Shown here: positions 1 through 8,977 of the stretch, one piece after another
How the letters are laid out: every line of letters begins with the position of its first letter
Numbering within the stretch: position 1 is the first letter of the stretch
Assembly: GCA_002437305.1 (NCBI GenBank)
Contig: DJOW01000017.1
Coordinates: forward strand, 23,035-87,034
DNA length: 64,000 bases
Direction of reading: 5' to 3'
Source: Bacteroidales bacterium UBA6428
GTDB lineage: Bacteria > Bacteroidota > Bacteroidia > Bacteroidales > UBA932
The notes under the pieces: generated by a model
Seen by the model: only the letters and a program-made list of their open reading frames with translations
The model's database searches: none
Told to the model about the DNA's origin: nothing
Made by a program: the position numbers and the translations under genes

Positions 1-746
1 TATTTCCCGAACCTCGACTGGTAAAGCTCAAGAGCCTTCATGTAGTCACAGGTCTCCCATTCGTAGGAGATGGAGAGCGGGACGATGTTCAGTTCGGACA
101 ATGCCTTGATCTTGTCATCACGCCTGCTGATTCCGAACATCTTGATGATTCCCTGGTCGGTAGCGTCGTTGCCGTCCTTGGTGCGGCCGTTCCTCTGGGC
201 GATCCAGACGGACTCACCCCTGTCCACGATGGTGTGCCTGATGTACTCGGACAGATGGACGGATGATTTGTAGAAATCCTTCATGCTGCCGCCTCTCTCC
301 ACCCTGAACATCTTGTTGGACTTGCCGATGTCGATCACCAGACTGGAACTCATCAGATTGGCTCCGAAAGTGATCTCCGAGGTCCGGAAGCCGTGGGTAT
401 GAAGAATGTTCTGAAGCACTGAGGCGTCCAGCATTATGTCCCTGTGGTTGGACACGAAAAGATAGTGTCCGGCAGGGTCCAGGCTCTCGATTCCGGAGAC
501 CGTGTAGGAGGACATGCTGCGCTTCACGATCTGCTCGTTGACGTACCACATTATCTGTTTCTGGAAGCCGTACACAGTGCTGATGTTCCGTACCTCCGCA
601 CGGACATCCTCCACATTCCTGTCCGGGAAAGCGAACGTGGACAGCAGCGGGAACAAGTCATTGTCCGCTATGCGGTGCATCGCCGCCGGGATCTCCTCGT
701 CACGATAAGGCCTTATGTCATCGAAGATGGTTTCGCCAATCATCAT
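1..746 (-). CDS. Glycerolipid acyltransferase (PlsB/PlsC-like), C-terminus cut by window edge
   Basis: This gene runs off the left edge; 248 codons are visible from ATG 746 (ATG 743 is also possible). The protein reads MMIGETIFDDIRPYRDEEIP and has the acyltransferase active-site region SNHRDIMLDAS at residues 99-109, a variant of the usual H-x4-D box with one extra residue. It resembles the Bacteroidales group annotated as 1-acyl-glycerol-3-phosphate acyltransferase, which moves acyl chains from ACP or CoA onto a glycerol backbone at the inner membrane. Its start overlaps the stop of the adenylating ligase by four bases (ATGA), so the two are translationally coupled. This suggests a role in anchoring the cluster's aryl product to lipid, but a housekeeping phospholipid role cannot be excluded. 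Confidence 0.8.
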   Translation of the reverse strand, partial: MMIGETIFDDIRPYRDEEIPAAMHRIADNDLFPLLSTFAFPDRNVEDVRAEVRNISTVYGFQKQIMWYVNEQIVKRSMSSYTVSGIESLDPAGHYLFVSNHRDIMLDASVLQNILHTHGFRTSEITFGANLMSSSLVIDIGKSNKMFRVERGGSMKDFYKSSVHLSEYIRHTIVDRGESVWIAQRNGRTKDGNDATDQGIIKMFGISRRDDKIKALSELNIVPLSISYEWETCDYMKALELYQSRFGK

Positions 747-2041
747 TTCTTGTTTCTTAAATCCACGAATTTCACAGGTTTGCGGCTCTTGGCCGGAAAG
801 AGTACCTTTTGGATCTCCTCCTTTGGACGGATTTCCACATCAGGAGCCACGCGAAGCCTTGAGCGGAACCTGTCCTTAAGGTCCTTCACGACATCGAAAC
901 CGGACTCACGCGCCAATCCTATCTTCACAACCACATCGTCCGTTCCAGCCTCGGAGTCCTGAACATAAACCACATAGTTGGCTATGTAGTCCACGTTGTC
1001 CAGCACATCATTGATGGCCGGCGGGTAAAGTGTCGTACCTTTGAGCTTGATCATGTTGTTCTTGCGACCCACCAAAGGAGTGAGACGGTAAGAGTTCCTT
1101 CCGCACCTGCACCGCTCAACTCTCTTCGCCGCGATGTCCCCGGTACGGAAGCGCAGAAGAGGCATTCCCTCGACCCCAAGGGTGGTCACCACGATCTCTC
1201 CTTCCTCTCCGTCCGGAACAGGCATGTTGTCCTCACCGATGATCTCCACAATGATCAATTCCGGATGCACATGGCCACCCATGCCGTACTGGCACTCGGA
1301 GAATGTGGCTCCCATCTCAGTTGATGAATATGTGGCATAGAGATCCACGTCCCACTTCTCCTTTATCTTCGAGCCCAACAGGTTAAGCGAAAAGTCCTGG
1401 TTTCTAAGTCCTTCTCCGATTCCGATGATTCTCTTGACACTTGAGTTACGGTAGTCTATTCCATGTTCCTCGGCGTAATGGATGAGACGGAGAATGAACG
1501 ATGGCACACACATTATCGTGTCCGGCTTGATGCGCCGGATCGTGTCCCATTGAAGCTCCGGCACGCCGTTGCCCACCCGGATGATTCCTGCGCCCAACTC
1601 CCTGATGCCAAGGAAATAAGCCAGCCCGGCCATAAAGCGTTTGTCGATGGTCGTCATAAGCTGGACAACGTTGCCGGGATGCACTCCGGCGCACTCGAAT
1701 GACTTCTTCTCGTTGTAGGCAAGCCTTTGGAGATCCTTCTCCGTGCAGCAGAACGTGACAGGATCCCCCAGCGTGCCGGAAGTGGTGATGTAGTCGATCA
1801 CCTTGTCCCTCGGGACACACAGAAAGTCCTCGTTGTAAAGTTGGAGATCTTTCTTCTCGGTGAACGGAATCTTTACAAGGTCCTCAATATGGCGGATGGC
1901 GGAGACATCTATCCCGAAACGGGAAAACATCCTTTGGTAATATGGCGAATTGGCCGCCAGATAGTCCAGTGCCTCGCGCAGTTTCCTCTCCTGAAAGTCT
2001 TTGATGGCCTCCACTGACCGGAATTCAATGTCCTCTGTCAT
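743..2041 (-). CDS. Adenylating acyl ligase, phenylacetate-CoA ligase (PaaK) type
   Basis: 432 residues, the usual length for short PaaK-type ANL-superfamily enzymes. The phosphate-binding loop TTSGTLGDP is at residues 86-94; further on are YSSTEMG, the FRTGD adenylate-forming motif and a CRCG pair. Such enzymes activate an aryl carboxylate as acyl-AMP and pass it to CoA or a carrier-protein thiol. With tyrosine ammonia-lyase and two ACPs in the same cluster, the likely substrate is 4-coumarate or its methylated derivative; that is inference, matching the AMP-ligase (ApeH role) of aryl polyene clusters. It is separated from the main operon by a gene on the plus strand, so it probably has its own promoter in 2042-2112, where only imperfect matches to TAnnTTTG are present. 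Confidence 0.85.
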   Translation of the reverse strand: MTEDIEFRSVEAIKDFQERKLREALDYLAANSPYYQRMFSRFGIDVSAIRHIEDLVKIPFTEKKDLQLYNEDFLCVPRDKVIDYITTSGTLGDPVTFCCTEKDLQRLAYNEKKSFECAGVHPGNVVQLMTTIDKRFMAGLAYFLGIRELGAGIIRVGNGVPELQWDTIRRIKPDTIMCVPSFILRLIHYAEEHGIDYRNSSVKRIIGIGEGLRNQDFSLNLLGSKIKEKWDVDLYATYSSTEMGATFSECQYGMGGHVHPELIIVEIIGEDNMPVPDGEEGEIVVTTLGVEGMPLLRFRTGDIAAKRVERCRCGRNSYRLTPLVGRKNNMIKLKGTTLYPPAINDVLDNVDYIANYVVYVQDSEAGTDDVVVKIGLARESGFDVVKDLKDRFRSRLRVAPDVEIRPKEEIQKVLFPAKSRKPVKFVDLRNKK

Positions 2042-2112
2042 CTCGAAAATTTCTGAAAGTCGATTAATCTTGCGAAATTAGGCAAAAAGAGCGGTTAATC
2101 AAAATCAGCGAT

Positions 2113-2418
2113 ATGCATCTGTCATGCGGACTCTGCCCTACTACTTTTAAATTCAGAGATTTTGGAGAAAATCTCGGTACCAGAATGCTCGGTGAGAGAG
2201 TGCGAGAGCAACTTGTTTCTCTATTGAATGAATATGATAAGGTGACACTGGATTTCGAAGGTGTTGATGTCGTGTCAAACTCCTTTGCGGACGAATGCCT
2301 TGCAAAGTTATTGCTGACTATGTCTCATGACGAGCTGAAACGCAAGACCACTTTCGTTTCGGTCAACGATTTCGCCCGGAAAAACATTGCGGTAGCTTTA
2401 GCCCGCAGACTGGGTTAG
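2113..2418 (+). CDS. STAS-like protein with DUF4325-type domain
   Basis: 101 residues. The body (FRDFGENLGTRMLGERVREQ, then LDFEGVDVVSNSFADECL) matches the DUF4325 STAS-like fold: an N-terminal alignment segment, then a strand ending in S-F-x-D-E like the anti-anti-sigma phosphorylation loop. Family members often sit beside a histidine-kinase-like ATPase, but none is present here. ATG 2113 is the only ATG before the conserved domain; the frame is closed by a stop at 2065. TAATCTTG at 2065-2072 is one base off the Bacteroidetes -7 consensus. The gene stands alone on the plus strand, splitting the pigment cluster. It may be a regulator, but no partner is visible. Confidence 0.7.
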   Translation: MHLSCGLCPTTFKFRDFGENLGTRMLGERVREQLVSLLNEYDKVTLDFEGVDVVSNSFADECLAKLLLTMSHDELKRKTTFVSVNDFARKNIAVALARRLG

Positions 2419-2446
2419 GAGTCCCAAAGCCAATACATCCCCAGGG

Positions 2447-3268
2447 TTACTCGCGGTGGCCTTTCGCTGGCAGGTTCTCAAACCAATCCAGAAATAAAGG
2501 AAACCAGTCGGCCTGGGTGGAGGAGGCGCCGAAGCCGTGGCCGCCGGAAGGGAACTGAATATACTTGTGGGGGATTCCGGATTCGGTCAGGGCTTTGTCC
2601 ATCACGACGGAGTTGCGGTAGTCAACGGTCGGGTCATCCAGACAGTTCACAAGAAAGACAGGCGGCATGTCCGACGGGATGTCCAATTCCATAGAGAGCT
2701 TACGCCTAAGGGAGGAATCTTTCCGGTGCCCGCCTAGCAATGCCGTCCGGGAACGTTTGTGGACTATGGCCTCATCGGTCATGGTGACTACCGGATAGAC
2801 AGAGACGATGAACGACGGACGCGAAGATATTCCTTGATTCTCAATCGCTTCCTCACCGCTATTCAACACGAGGTGGCCCCCGGCGGAGAAACCCATCACC
2901 CCGACCTTTGAAGGGTCGATTGAATATTCGGAAGCCTTCCGCCGCACTTCCAGCACCGCATTCCTAAGGTCATCCAACGCATCGGGATAATGGTTCTGAG
3001 GAACCGCCATATTCCCGAAAAGGAAGTATCTCGTGCCGGCGTGGCGGTAGTGCAGGACAAACGCAGTGAATCCTGCATCAGCCAGTTTTCTTGCCACGTC
3101 AGTTCCCTCAATCTTTTTTGAAAGCCAATAGTAACTGCCTCCGGGACAGACTATCACGGCGGCTCCGTTGGCCTTGTCTGGTTCAGGAAAGAACGCTTCA
3201 AGCCCAAGAGCATGAGCTTGAAGGCCAAGCATCAGAACGGTCAAGATTATCAAGGCAATCCGTCTCAT
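2447..3268 (-). CDS. Secreted alpha/beta hydrolase (esterase, BD-FAE-like)
   Basis: 273 residues starting with a signal peptide (about residues 1-20, MRRIALIILTVLMLGLQAHA). The oxyanion-hole segment VIVCPGGSYYWLS is at 38-50, the nucleophile elbow GFSAGG has Ser128, an Asp lies in DDPTVD (211-216) and the catalytic His is in GGHGFG (His244), so the triad is complete. This is the fold of carbohydrate/feruloyl-type esterases. It overlaps the MMPL exporter gene by four bases and is the last gene of the leftward pigment operon, so a periplasmic role in making or breaking the ester bond of the aryl-polyene lipid is possible. An unrelated acetylxylan-esterase-like role is the alternative. Confidence 0.85.
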   Translation of the reverse strand: MRRIALIILTVLMLGLQAHALGLEAFFPEPDKANGAAVIVCPGGSYYWLSKKIEGTDVARKLADAGFTAFVLHYRHAGTRYFLFGNMAVPQNHYPDALDDLRNAVLEVRRKASEYSIDPSKVGVMGFSAGGHLVLNSGEEAIENQGISSRPSFIVSVYPVVTMTDEAIVHKRSRTALLGGHRKDSSLRRKLSMELDIPSDMPPVFLVNCLDDPTVDYRNSVVMDKALTESGIPHKYIQFPSGGHGFGASSTQADWFPLFLDWFENLPAKGHRE

Positions 3269-6200
3269 GACTCCAAATGAAAATGAAGGTTATCCGGCAA
3301 ACACGAACAGTTAGAGGCAAGCATTATGTTATCCTCATCCTTGTCGTACGCATCCACCTTAATCTCCGGGTGCATCAAGGCGAAGATCAAGGCATACTCA
3401 CCCTGCCCGCAGTCATGGATCTCAAAATGATTACCGGAAGGAGTCTCAAACAAGAATCCGGCATCTTTCACACGAGAGAGTGCCTTTCGGCAGCGGGATT
3501 CCACATCGGCACCTTTGTAAAGGTACTTGTACCTGACATATTTAGAAAGGTACTCTGGAGTCTCTAGCTCCTTGCAAATCTCAGAGTACCTTGCGACAAA
3601 CATTCTGTGACACTCTTTTGTCATCGCACGGTAATCCTCGCGGCATGGAATCCTCACACCTACTTCGACTTGCACGGAGCCTTCCCTAAGCATAAAATCC
3701 GTCTTTGGAAGCACATCGTAAGCTCCATGAATAAACACAGGAGTGATGTCCAAGCCAAGTTCCGAGGCCACATAAAAAGCCCCTTTGTGGAAACGCCCTA
3801 CCTTGCCATCCAGAGTCCTCGTCCCCTCTGGGAAAATGACTAATGAATATCCCCGAGCCACCAAAGAACGAATTCTGTCCATGTTCTCCTCTATTCCATC
3901 ATGAACCGGGAAACAGTCGGCCTTGCGAAGGACATAACCGTAAATCGGATTCTTCCAGACCCAGTCATTAGTAAAGAACACCACTTTAGGAGTCAAGGCC
4001 ATCAAGCAGATAAGATCAATATGTGACTGATGATTCGCAACGATAACGGATGGCTTATCAAAATCGGTGACTCCGGAAATGCTGACCTTCACTCCTGGAA
4101 TACGCCTCAACAGAAAACGAGACATCCTCTGAAGGAATCTATGGTACTTCAACTTGCTGTCCGAAGAATTGCCCTGAATCAAAAAATGGAAAAAAGTGTA
4201 AGGGTAGGCGAACAGGAACATCAGCAGCACATAGCCGACAAGAGCGTAGAGCGAATATACCAACCTTTTCAAAGTCAAAGGGATGTCACGTTTAGCGCCA
4301 TTCTTCTCCGTCAGCCATCTGAACATCACCGGAGGCAGATAGTAAGCCATTGCCACGACAATGAACATCCCGATCACCGTGACCTCCCCCAGCGAGCGCA
4401 TCGCCGGATGCTTGGCCAAGATCAAGGCCCCGATGCCGATGAACATTATCACTGCCGAATTAAACACGCTGTTCTTGTAGGTGGCGAGACGTTTCTTCCC
4501 GTAGGCATATTCATAGACAAGGCCCTCGGTGATGAAGATCGTGTAGTCATCGCCCTGGCCGAAGATGAACGTGGCGAGGATGATGTTGACGATGTTGAAG
4601 CGGATGTCCAGAAGACCCATAATGCCGAGAATCCAGAACCAGCTGACAGCCAGCGGGAAAAATGACAGGAGGCCAAGCTCCAAACGGCGGAAACTGAGGC
4701 ACAGGAAGACGAACACCACAAGGCTGCATATCGCGCCGATGAAGTCAAAGCTCCCGGAAAGGACTGACACAAGACGGTTGCTGATGTCGCCGGTGTCGAA
4801 GGCAAGCGCCCCTTCAGAGCGCAGGGATCGCTTTATCGCCTCCGCACTGGGGGCACCAGCAGAATATACTTGATTTACAATTAGATATTTTCCATTATCT
4901 TTGATAATATATGTATCGTCAAACGACTTCATCAACGGAGAGCCAACAGCGGTTGGCAAGACGGCATATTCCTTGGTCAGGACATCCTTGAACGGACTGA
5001 ACGCCGACTCCGAGAATCCTTGCCTCCGGCTTTCGTCAGCCAATTCCTTCAGAAGCTTTTCCGCGCGGCCACAGCCCCAGAAAGCATTCCACCTCTCTAT
5101 CCTTTCGGCCTGGGTTTTCTCCGACGGGGCGAAATTGCCGACTCCTTTGACAAAGGCTACACTGCCTTTCAGAGAGTCCAGCCTCGCCAACAGTTTGTCG
5201 TTCAGTTCAAGCGCGGTCTCCTGATCCCGGCCTTCGGCGATGGCATAGATCTGGTTGTAGCCGGACTGCTCCAATCCGCTCTGAAGCATCTCCAGGTCAC
5301 GTTTCTGGCTCTGGGTCATGTAGTTGATGTTCCTCATGTCGGAATCGAACTCCGTCCGGCCGCTGAGGAAATACATGACCACAGTCACAGCCATCACGGC
5401 GGCAAGAAGCCAACCGTTAGAAGGAGCCTTGTCCGGAAGAATCCGTCCCAACTCAAGTGTGCCGCCGACATTTTTGCGGGCCTTGGTGAAGACTGGCAGG
5501 AAGACAAGCACGAATATTATCGTACCGGCCAGCATCAGCGAGCCGAACAGCCCCAGATCCTGCATCGCCACGGCATCCAGCCAGACAAGGCACAGGAAGG
5601 CGGCGATCGTGGTGATGTTGCCGATAAGCAGCGGCTCGACCATCTCCTTTAGGTTCTGCCTGGGACTCACACCCGATTTCAGACCGTCCATAAAATGCAG
5701 CGGATAGTTAACCGCTATGCCGATGATCACGGAAGCGACTCCGATGACGATGATCGACATGCTGTCACGGATCAGGGCGATGCCACCGACGGCGAAAAGC
5801 CAGCCGAATGTGATTGAAATGACTATCCAGAGGATGTCAGAGAAGCGTTTGTAGGTAAACACCAGCAGAAGACCGATCAGAAGCAGGGCCAGAGAGATGG
5901 CCAATATGCTGTCTTTCTTGATCTGCGCGGCGTTTGTCACGGCGATCAGCGGCGCGCCCACGGCGGACACGGAGACCTCAGGATGCTCAGTCTCAAGTCT
6001 TTGTATGGCATCATCAACCAGATCGGCGACCTTGGAGTTCATCCCAGACTCGCTCGTGCCGTAAGAGGAGGTCAAAAATGCGAGTCCATGACCGTCTTTT
6101 GTGAATATGCAGTCGTCGGCAATGTCGTAGTTCGAGTTGGCGGCACTGGTTCTCAACCGCTGAAGCACAGGCGTGAACAGACGCAAAGGATCCGTGCGGA

Positions 6201-6720
6201 CATTGGCGGCCACAGCGTCCCCGGTCGGAAACATCAGAGACAGGCGGTCTTCGGCAAGTTGCCTGGAGACATAGCCTTGAATATTCAGAAGTGAGTCTAT
6301 GCGCTGATAGTCCGCCTCGGTCATGTACAGAGGATAGGAGGATGTGACGCCCGCCATCATCTCGAGTGCCATCCCGCCGTCTACGGTTATCTGCCTTTGA
6401 GGGACCATTCCGGTGGAATCCACGGCGTCGAACACGTCCTCGAAATCGTGAATCGCCTCGGAAATCTCATCCTCATCTGCCTCCGAGCCGTCTTTAGGCG
6501 AGAAAATCAGGGCAATGTTGTTCTTTTTGCCAAGGGCGTTGTAAGCCTCGGTGTATCTCAAACTTTCCTCGTCTCCCGGCAGAAACCTGGAGATGTCCTC
6601 CTCATAATGCAGCCCTGAGGCCATAAACAGACAGACAGCCGCAAGGATGGCGGCCACAAGGGCAGCCAGCCATTTTCTTCCTTGGAGGAAGTCGTAGATC
6701 TTAAGAAAAAAGTCTGTCAC
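3265..6720 (-). CDS. MMPL/RND-type exporter fused to acyltransferase and a methyltransferase-like tail
   Basis: 1151 residues from a GTG start (6720); no ATG exists before the upstream in-frame stop. Residues 1-about 830 form two RND/MMPL halves, each with a large periplasmic loop and a block of hydrophobic helices. A PlsC-type acyltransferase follows, with VANHQSHIDLI near 896 and FPEGTRTLDG near 964. The last 55 residues resemble the first half of a class I methyltransferase (NHFEIHDCGQGEYALIFALM, then VDAYDKDE) and stop before the catalytic half. MMPL proteins of aryl polyene clusters carry the product across the inner membrane. The fused acyltransferase suggests lipid attachment is coupled to export (inference). 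The next gene downstream overlaps by four bases. Confidence 0.88.
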   Translation of the reverse strand: MTDFFLKIYDFLQGRKWLAALVAAILAAVCLFMASGLHYEEDISRFLPGDEESLRYTEAYNALGKKNNIALIFSPKDGSEADEDEISEAIHDFEDVFDAVDSTGMVPQRQITVDGGMALEMMAGVTSSYPLYMTEADYQRIDSLLNIQGYVSRQLAEDRLSLMFPTGDAVAANVRTDPLRLFTPVLQRLRTSAANSNYDIADDCIFTKDGHGLAFLTSSYGTSESGMNSKVADLVDDAIQRLETEHPEVSVSAVGAPLIAVTNAAQIKKDSILAISLALLLIGLLLVFTYKRFSDILWIVISITFGWLFAVGGIALIRDSMSIIVIGVASVIIGIAVNYPLHFMDGLKSGVSPRQNLKEMVEPLLIGNITTIAAFLCLVWLDAVAMQDLGLFGSLMLAGTIIFVLVFLPVFTKARKNVGGTLELGRILPDKAPSNGWLLAAVMAVTVVMYFLSGRTEFDSDMRNINYMTQSQKRDLEMLQSGLEQSGYNQIYAIAEGRDQETALELNDKLLARLDSLKGSVAFVKGVGNFAPSEKTQAERIERWNAFWGCGRAEKLLKELADESRRQGFSESAFSPFKDVLTKEYAVLPTAVGSPLMKSFDDTYIIKDNGKYLIVNQVYSAGAPSAEAIKRSLRSEGALAFDTGDISNRLVSVLSGSFDFIGAICSLVVFVFLCLSFRRLELGLLSFFPLAVSWFWILGIMGLLDIRFNIVNIILATFIFGQGDDYTIFITEGLVYEYAYGKKRLATYKNSVFNSAVIMFIGIGALILAKHPAMRSLGEVTVIGMFIVVAMAYYLPPVMFRWLTEKNGAKRDIPLTLKRLVYSLYALVGYVLLMFLFAYPYTFFHFLIQGNSSDSKLKYHRFLQRMSRFLLRRIPGVKVSISGVTDFDKPSVIVANHQSHIDLICLMALTPKVVFFTNDWVWKNPIYGYVLRKADCFPVHDGIEENMDRIRSLVARGYSLVIFPEGTRTLDGKVGRFHKGAFYVASELGLDITPVFIHGAYDVLPKTDFMLREGSVQVEVGVRIPCREDYRAMTKECHRMFVARYSEICKELETPEYLSKYVRYKYLYKGADVESRCRKALSRVKDAGFLFETPSGNHFEIHDCGQGEYALIFALMHPEIKVDAYDKDEDNIMLASNCSCLPDNLHFHLES

Positions 6721-6754
6721 TCGCCTCTTTTACGATAATGTTCCGCGAAGATAC

Positions 6755-7861
6755 TCATTTTTTGCGTAGCAAGCGGGAAGGCAGACCGTAAAAGAGAGCA
6801 AGAACGCACAATACCGTGTTCAGGACACTGATACGGAAGAAGTCCCGGAACGGACGGAAATGCGTTACCCTTTCGCCCTCAGGAGGATAATAGACACGGA
6901 TGCCGACCGGGATCATCGGAACTCCTTTCCAGCATTGGAACACAAGGAGTTCCAGCTCGGCCTCGTAGCGATAGGTCAGAAATCGGAGACTCCCCAGGCG
7001 GTTCAATTGATAGAGCCGGAAACCGGATTGGGTGTCAGGGAGGTTCACTCCGGTCTGGAGTCTGAACCAGAAATTCGAGAATTTGTTGGCGAAAGTGTTG
7101 CCTCCCGGCATATTCTCCATCCTTAGATCGCGGCTTCCGACAAGCATGGCGTCCGGATGCTCTTTGGCCTGGGCCACGAACGCGGGGATATCCTCCGGGA
7201 AATGCTGGCCGTCAGCGTCTATGGTGATGGCTCGCTCGAATCCCCGGGCCTTGGCTTCACTGAAGCCGGTTTTGAGGGCGTGGCCTTTGCCACGGTTTCT
7301 CTCGTAGCGGACAACCACAGCGCCGGTTTCTGACAAGGAGCCAGAGGAGCCGTCCGTGCTGCCGTCATCCACGACAATCACGTCTTTGCAGAACCTCAAC
7401 GTTCTCTGTACCAGATCCTTGATTGTTCCGGCATTGTTATAGACGGGGACAATGACGCAGGTTTTCAACTGCTTCAGGATGGTCACCGGGTCCGCCGATG
7501 TGATGGCATATTCAAGACTCATCCGTGAGAAGACTTTTTCCTCCGAGCGGACGGTGAGTTCCACTTTCTGGATGCCGTCCGTCAGCGTCATCTTTGTGAA
7601 TGAATATGTCACCTCGGCCCCGGGGTAAAGAGGCTCCATGAACTTGAGGTCAGCGACCCGTGAAAGGGTCAACGACTTGTCCAAACGCATTTCCAGCAGT
7701 TCTGTCGCCACACGGATCTGTACGGCTCCGGGAGTGATCGGATAGTCCGGAAAATGGGACTTGAAGATCACATTGTCAGGTTCGAGCCTGATGAGTGGCT
7801 CGAATCCTCCCTCGGTCTCTTTTATGGAAAGGATAGTGAAGAATGTGCCTGAAAGTCTCAT
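6755..7861 (-). CDS. Hotdog (dehydratase-like) domain fused to family 2 glycosyltransferase
   Basis: 368 residues. Residues 1-120 are a hotdog domain with the FabZ-type motif SHFPDYPITPG (catalytic His36), but the usual acidic partner after PG is Arg50 (PGAVQIRVA), so dehydratase activity is doubtful. Residues 133-330 are a GT-A glycosyltransferase with DDGSTDGS at 165-172 and the metal-binding DAD at 215-217 (ITIDADGQHFPED). A hydrophobic helix near the C-terminus (SVLNTVLCVLALFYG) should tether it to the inner membrane. The next gene overlaps it by four bases. In aryl polyene clusters a glycosyltransferase and a small hotdog protein normally occur as separate genes; here they are one polypeptide. 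Confidence 0.87.
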   Translation of the reverse strand: MRLSGTFFTILSIKETEGGFEPLIRLEPDNVIFKSHFPDYPITPGAVQIRVATELLEMRLDKSLTLSRVADLKFMEPLYPGAEVTYSFTKMTLTDGIQKVELTVRSEEKVFSRMSLEYAITSADPVTILKQLKTCVIVPVYNNAGTIKDLVQRTLRFCKDVIVVDDGSTDGSSGSLSETGAVVVRYERNRGKGHALKTGFSEAKARGFERAITIDADGQHFPEDIPAFVAQAKEHPDAMLVGSRDLRMENMPGGNTFANKFSNFWFRLQTGVNLPDTQSGFRLYQLNRLGSLRFLTYRYEAELELLVFQCWKGVPMIPVGIRVYYPPEGERVTHFRPFRDFFRISVLNTVLCVLALFYGLPSRLLRKK

Positions 7862-8358
7862 TCGGGGATATTCATTTTTGAGAAAGTGTAGCTGCGGTCT
7901 GGCCTCCGCATAATGACTTTTGAGCCATCAACGGAAATATATTCATCAGTGGCGGAGGAGTTGAATAGTCGTTTGAGGTCTCTTGCTATCGTCTTGCTTA
8001 TGAGGCATTTGTCCAGAGGCTTCATCACGTTGAGCAGTTTGACTCGTCGGCGTCCCCTTGTCATCTTGAAGTCGAAGGCTCTGATGCCGAACTCGTTGAC
8101 TATGGAGCCGGCGATGACGCCGTCCATCCTCTTGATCACGCATATTCCTGAGAAAGAGGCGTTTTTGAAGGTTATGGCCACGGTGTAGCGGGAGGTTTCA
8201 TTGTCGTTGAACGGGAAAAGGTAGGGCGCCACGGTCGTATCGGTCACCTCAATGGTTGGTGAGCTTTGCCGGACCACAGGCTCTCTGGCCATCGAGGCGA
8301 TGGCGGATGGCACACCAACAGACAGAAGCAGACTAATCAACAACAAAAACCTTCTCAT
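7858..8358 (-). CDS. Secreted protein of unknown function in the pigment cluster
   Basis: 166 residues with an N-terminal signal peptide (MRRFLLLISLLLSVGVPSA). The mature part is predicted to be beta-rich (TVAITFKNASFSGICVIKRM, GSIVNEFGIRAFDFKM) and matches no family I can name. Its position between a LolA-like carrier (26-base overlap) and the glycosyltransferase (four-base overlap) suggests a periplasmic or outer-membrane accessory, comparable in place to the small lipoproteins of other aryl polyene clusters, though no lipobox Cys is present. Residues of about 25-42 (REPVVRQSSPTIEV) are encoded by a REP-like repeat that also occurs in an unrelated iron-sulfur protein, so that segment is probably not functional. 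Confidence 0.75.
   Translation of the reverse strand: MRRFLLLISLLLSVGVPSAIASMAREPVVRQSSPTIEVTDTTVAPYLFPFNDNETSRYTVAITFKNASFSGICVIKRMDGVIAGSIVNEFGIRAFDFKMTRGRRRVKLLNVMKPLDKCLISKTIARDLKRLFNSSATDEYISVDGSKVIMRRPDRSYTFSKMNIPE
8254..8283 (-). repeat. REP-like unit inside the secreted protein gene of the pigment cluster
   Basis: The plus strand reads GGTTGGTGAGCTTTGCCGG followed by ACCACAGGCTC. It is closely similar to 37,338-37,367 and half of it to 40,901-40,921. It lies just after the signal peptide codons and keeps the frame. Confidence 0.75.
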
Positions 8359-8977
8359 CGACCGTCTTGTTATATTCAGCGTTCAGGATCGTGATCATCG
8401 TCACGCCGCTGTTGTCAATCAAATCCACATCAATGACCTTCATATCCTTGCCGAAATGCAGGCGGACTGTCTTGAACATCTGCTTCATCTCTTTTTTTAG
8501 AGGCTCCATCTCAGCCACATAGCAGCCACCGTCAAGAAACATCCGCACCCTGAAGTCTCCGGAGCCAGACAACCCCTGCCCCGTTATGCTGTCCATAATG
8601 ATCCTCGCGATGGACTTGAAAAGCCTGTTCGTGCCCACATCCATCTTGCTGGAGGTCTGGCTGCTCTGGAGAAGCACCTTCTCTTTGTTCAGGATGAAAA
8701 GATAGGTGTACGGGGAGACATATTCCCACCTCAACATTCCGTCGGCGAACCACATTTTGCCTGTGGAGACCATCTTCTCCTGAAGGATGGCTATGTCCTT
8801 TACCTGCTTGAAGTCTGCCTCCAGGCTCTTGATCCCGGCGCAGGAAGCGTCGATCCTTTTGATGGCCTCTGCGGTCTGCGCCTCTGTGAGCGGCTTATAG
8901 TCGGCGCCGGAAGCCGATGAAACGGCGGAAAGCAGCGCAAGGCCAATGAATATTATTCTTAAACTTTTCATAATCAT
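8333..8977 (-). CDS. LolA-like periplasmic lipoprotein-carrier family protein
   Basis: 214 residues with a signal peptide (MIMKSLRIIFIGLALLSAVSSASGA; ATG 8977 or 8971). The mature part has the LolA/LolB barrel pattern: LEADFKQVKDIAILQEKMVS, then GKMWFADGMLRWEYVSPYTY and LFILNKEKVLLQS. LolA proteins shield acyl chains while crossing the periplasm. LolA paralogues are standard parts of aryl polyene clusters, where they are thought to ferry the lipid-linked aryl polyene to the outer membrane. The start overlaps the stop of the upstream DMT-type protein (8974) and the end overlaps the next gene, so translation is coupled on both sides. It is probably a cluster-specific paralogue rather than the housekeeping LolA. 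Confidence 0.83.
   Translation of the reverse strand: MIMKSLRIIFIGLALLSAVSSASGADYKPLTEAQTAEAIKRIDASCAGIKSLEADFKQVKDIAILQEKMVSTGKMWFADGMLRWEYVSPYTYLFILNKEKVLLQSSQTSSKMDVGTNRLFKSIARIIMDSITGQGLSGSGDFRVRMFLDGGCYVAEMEPLKKEMKQMFKTVRLHFGKDMKVIDVDLIDNSGVTMITILNAEYNKTVDEKVFVVD

Noticed and set aside
5020..5652. Plus-strand open frame of 210 codons opposite the MMPL exporter
   Set aside because: It is the shadow of a well-supported gene and shows no domain or start signal.
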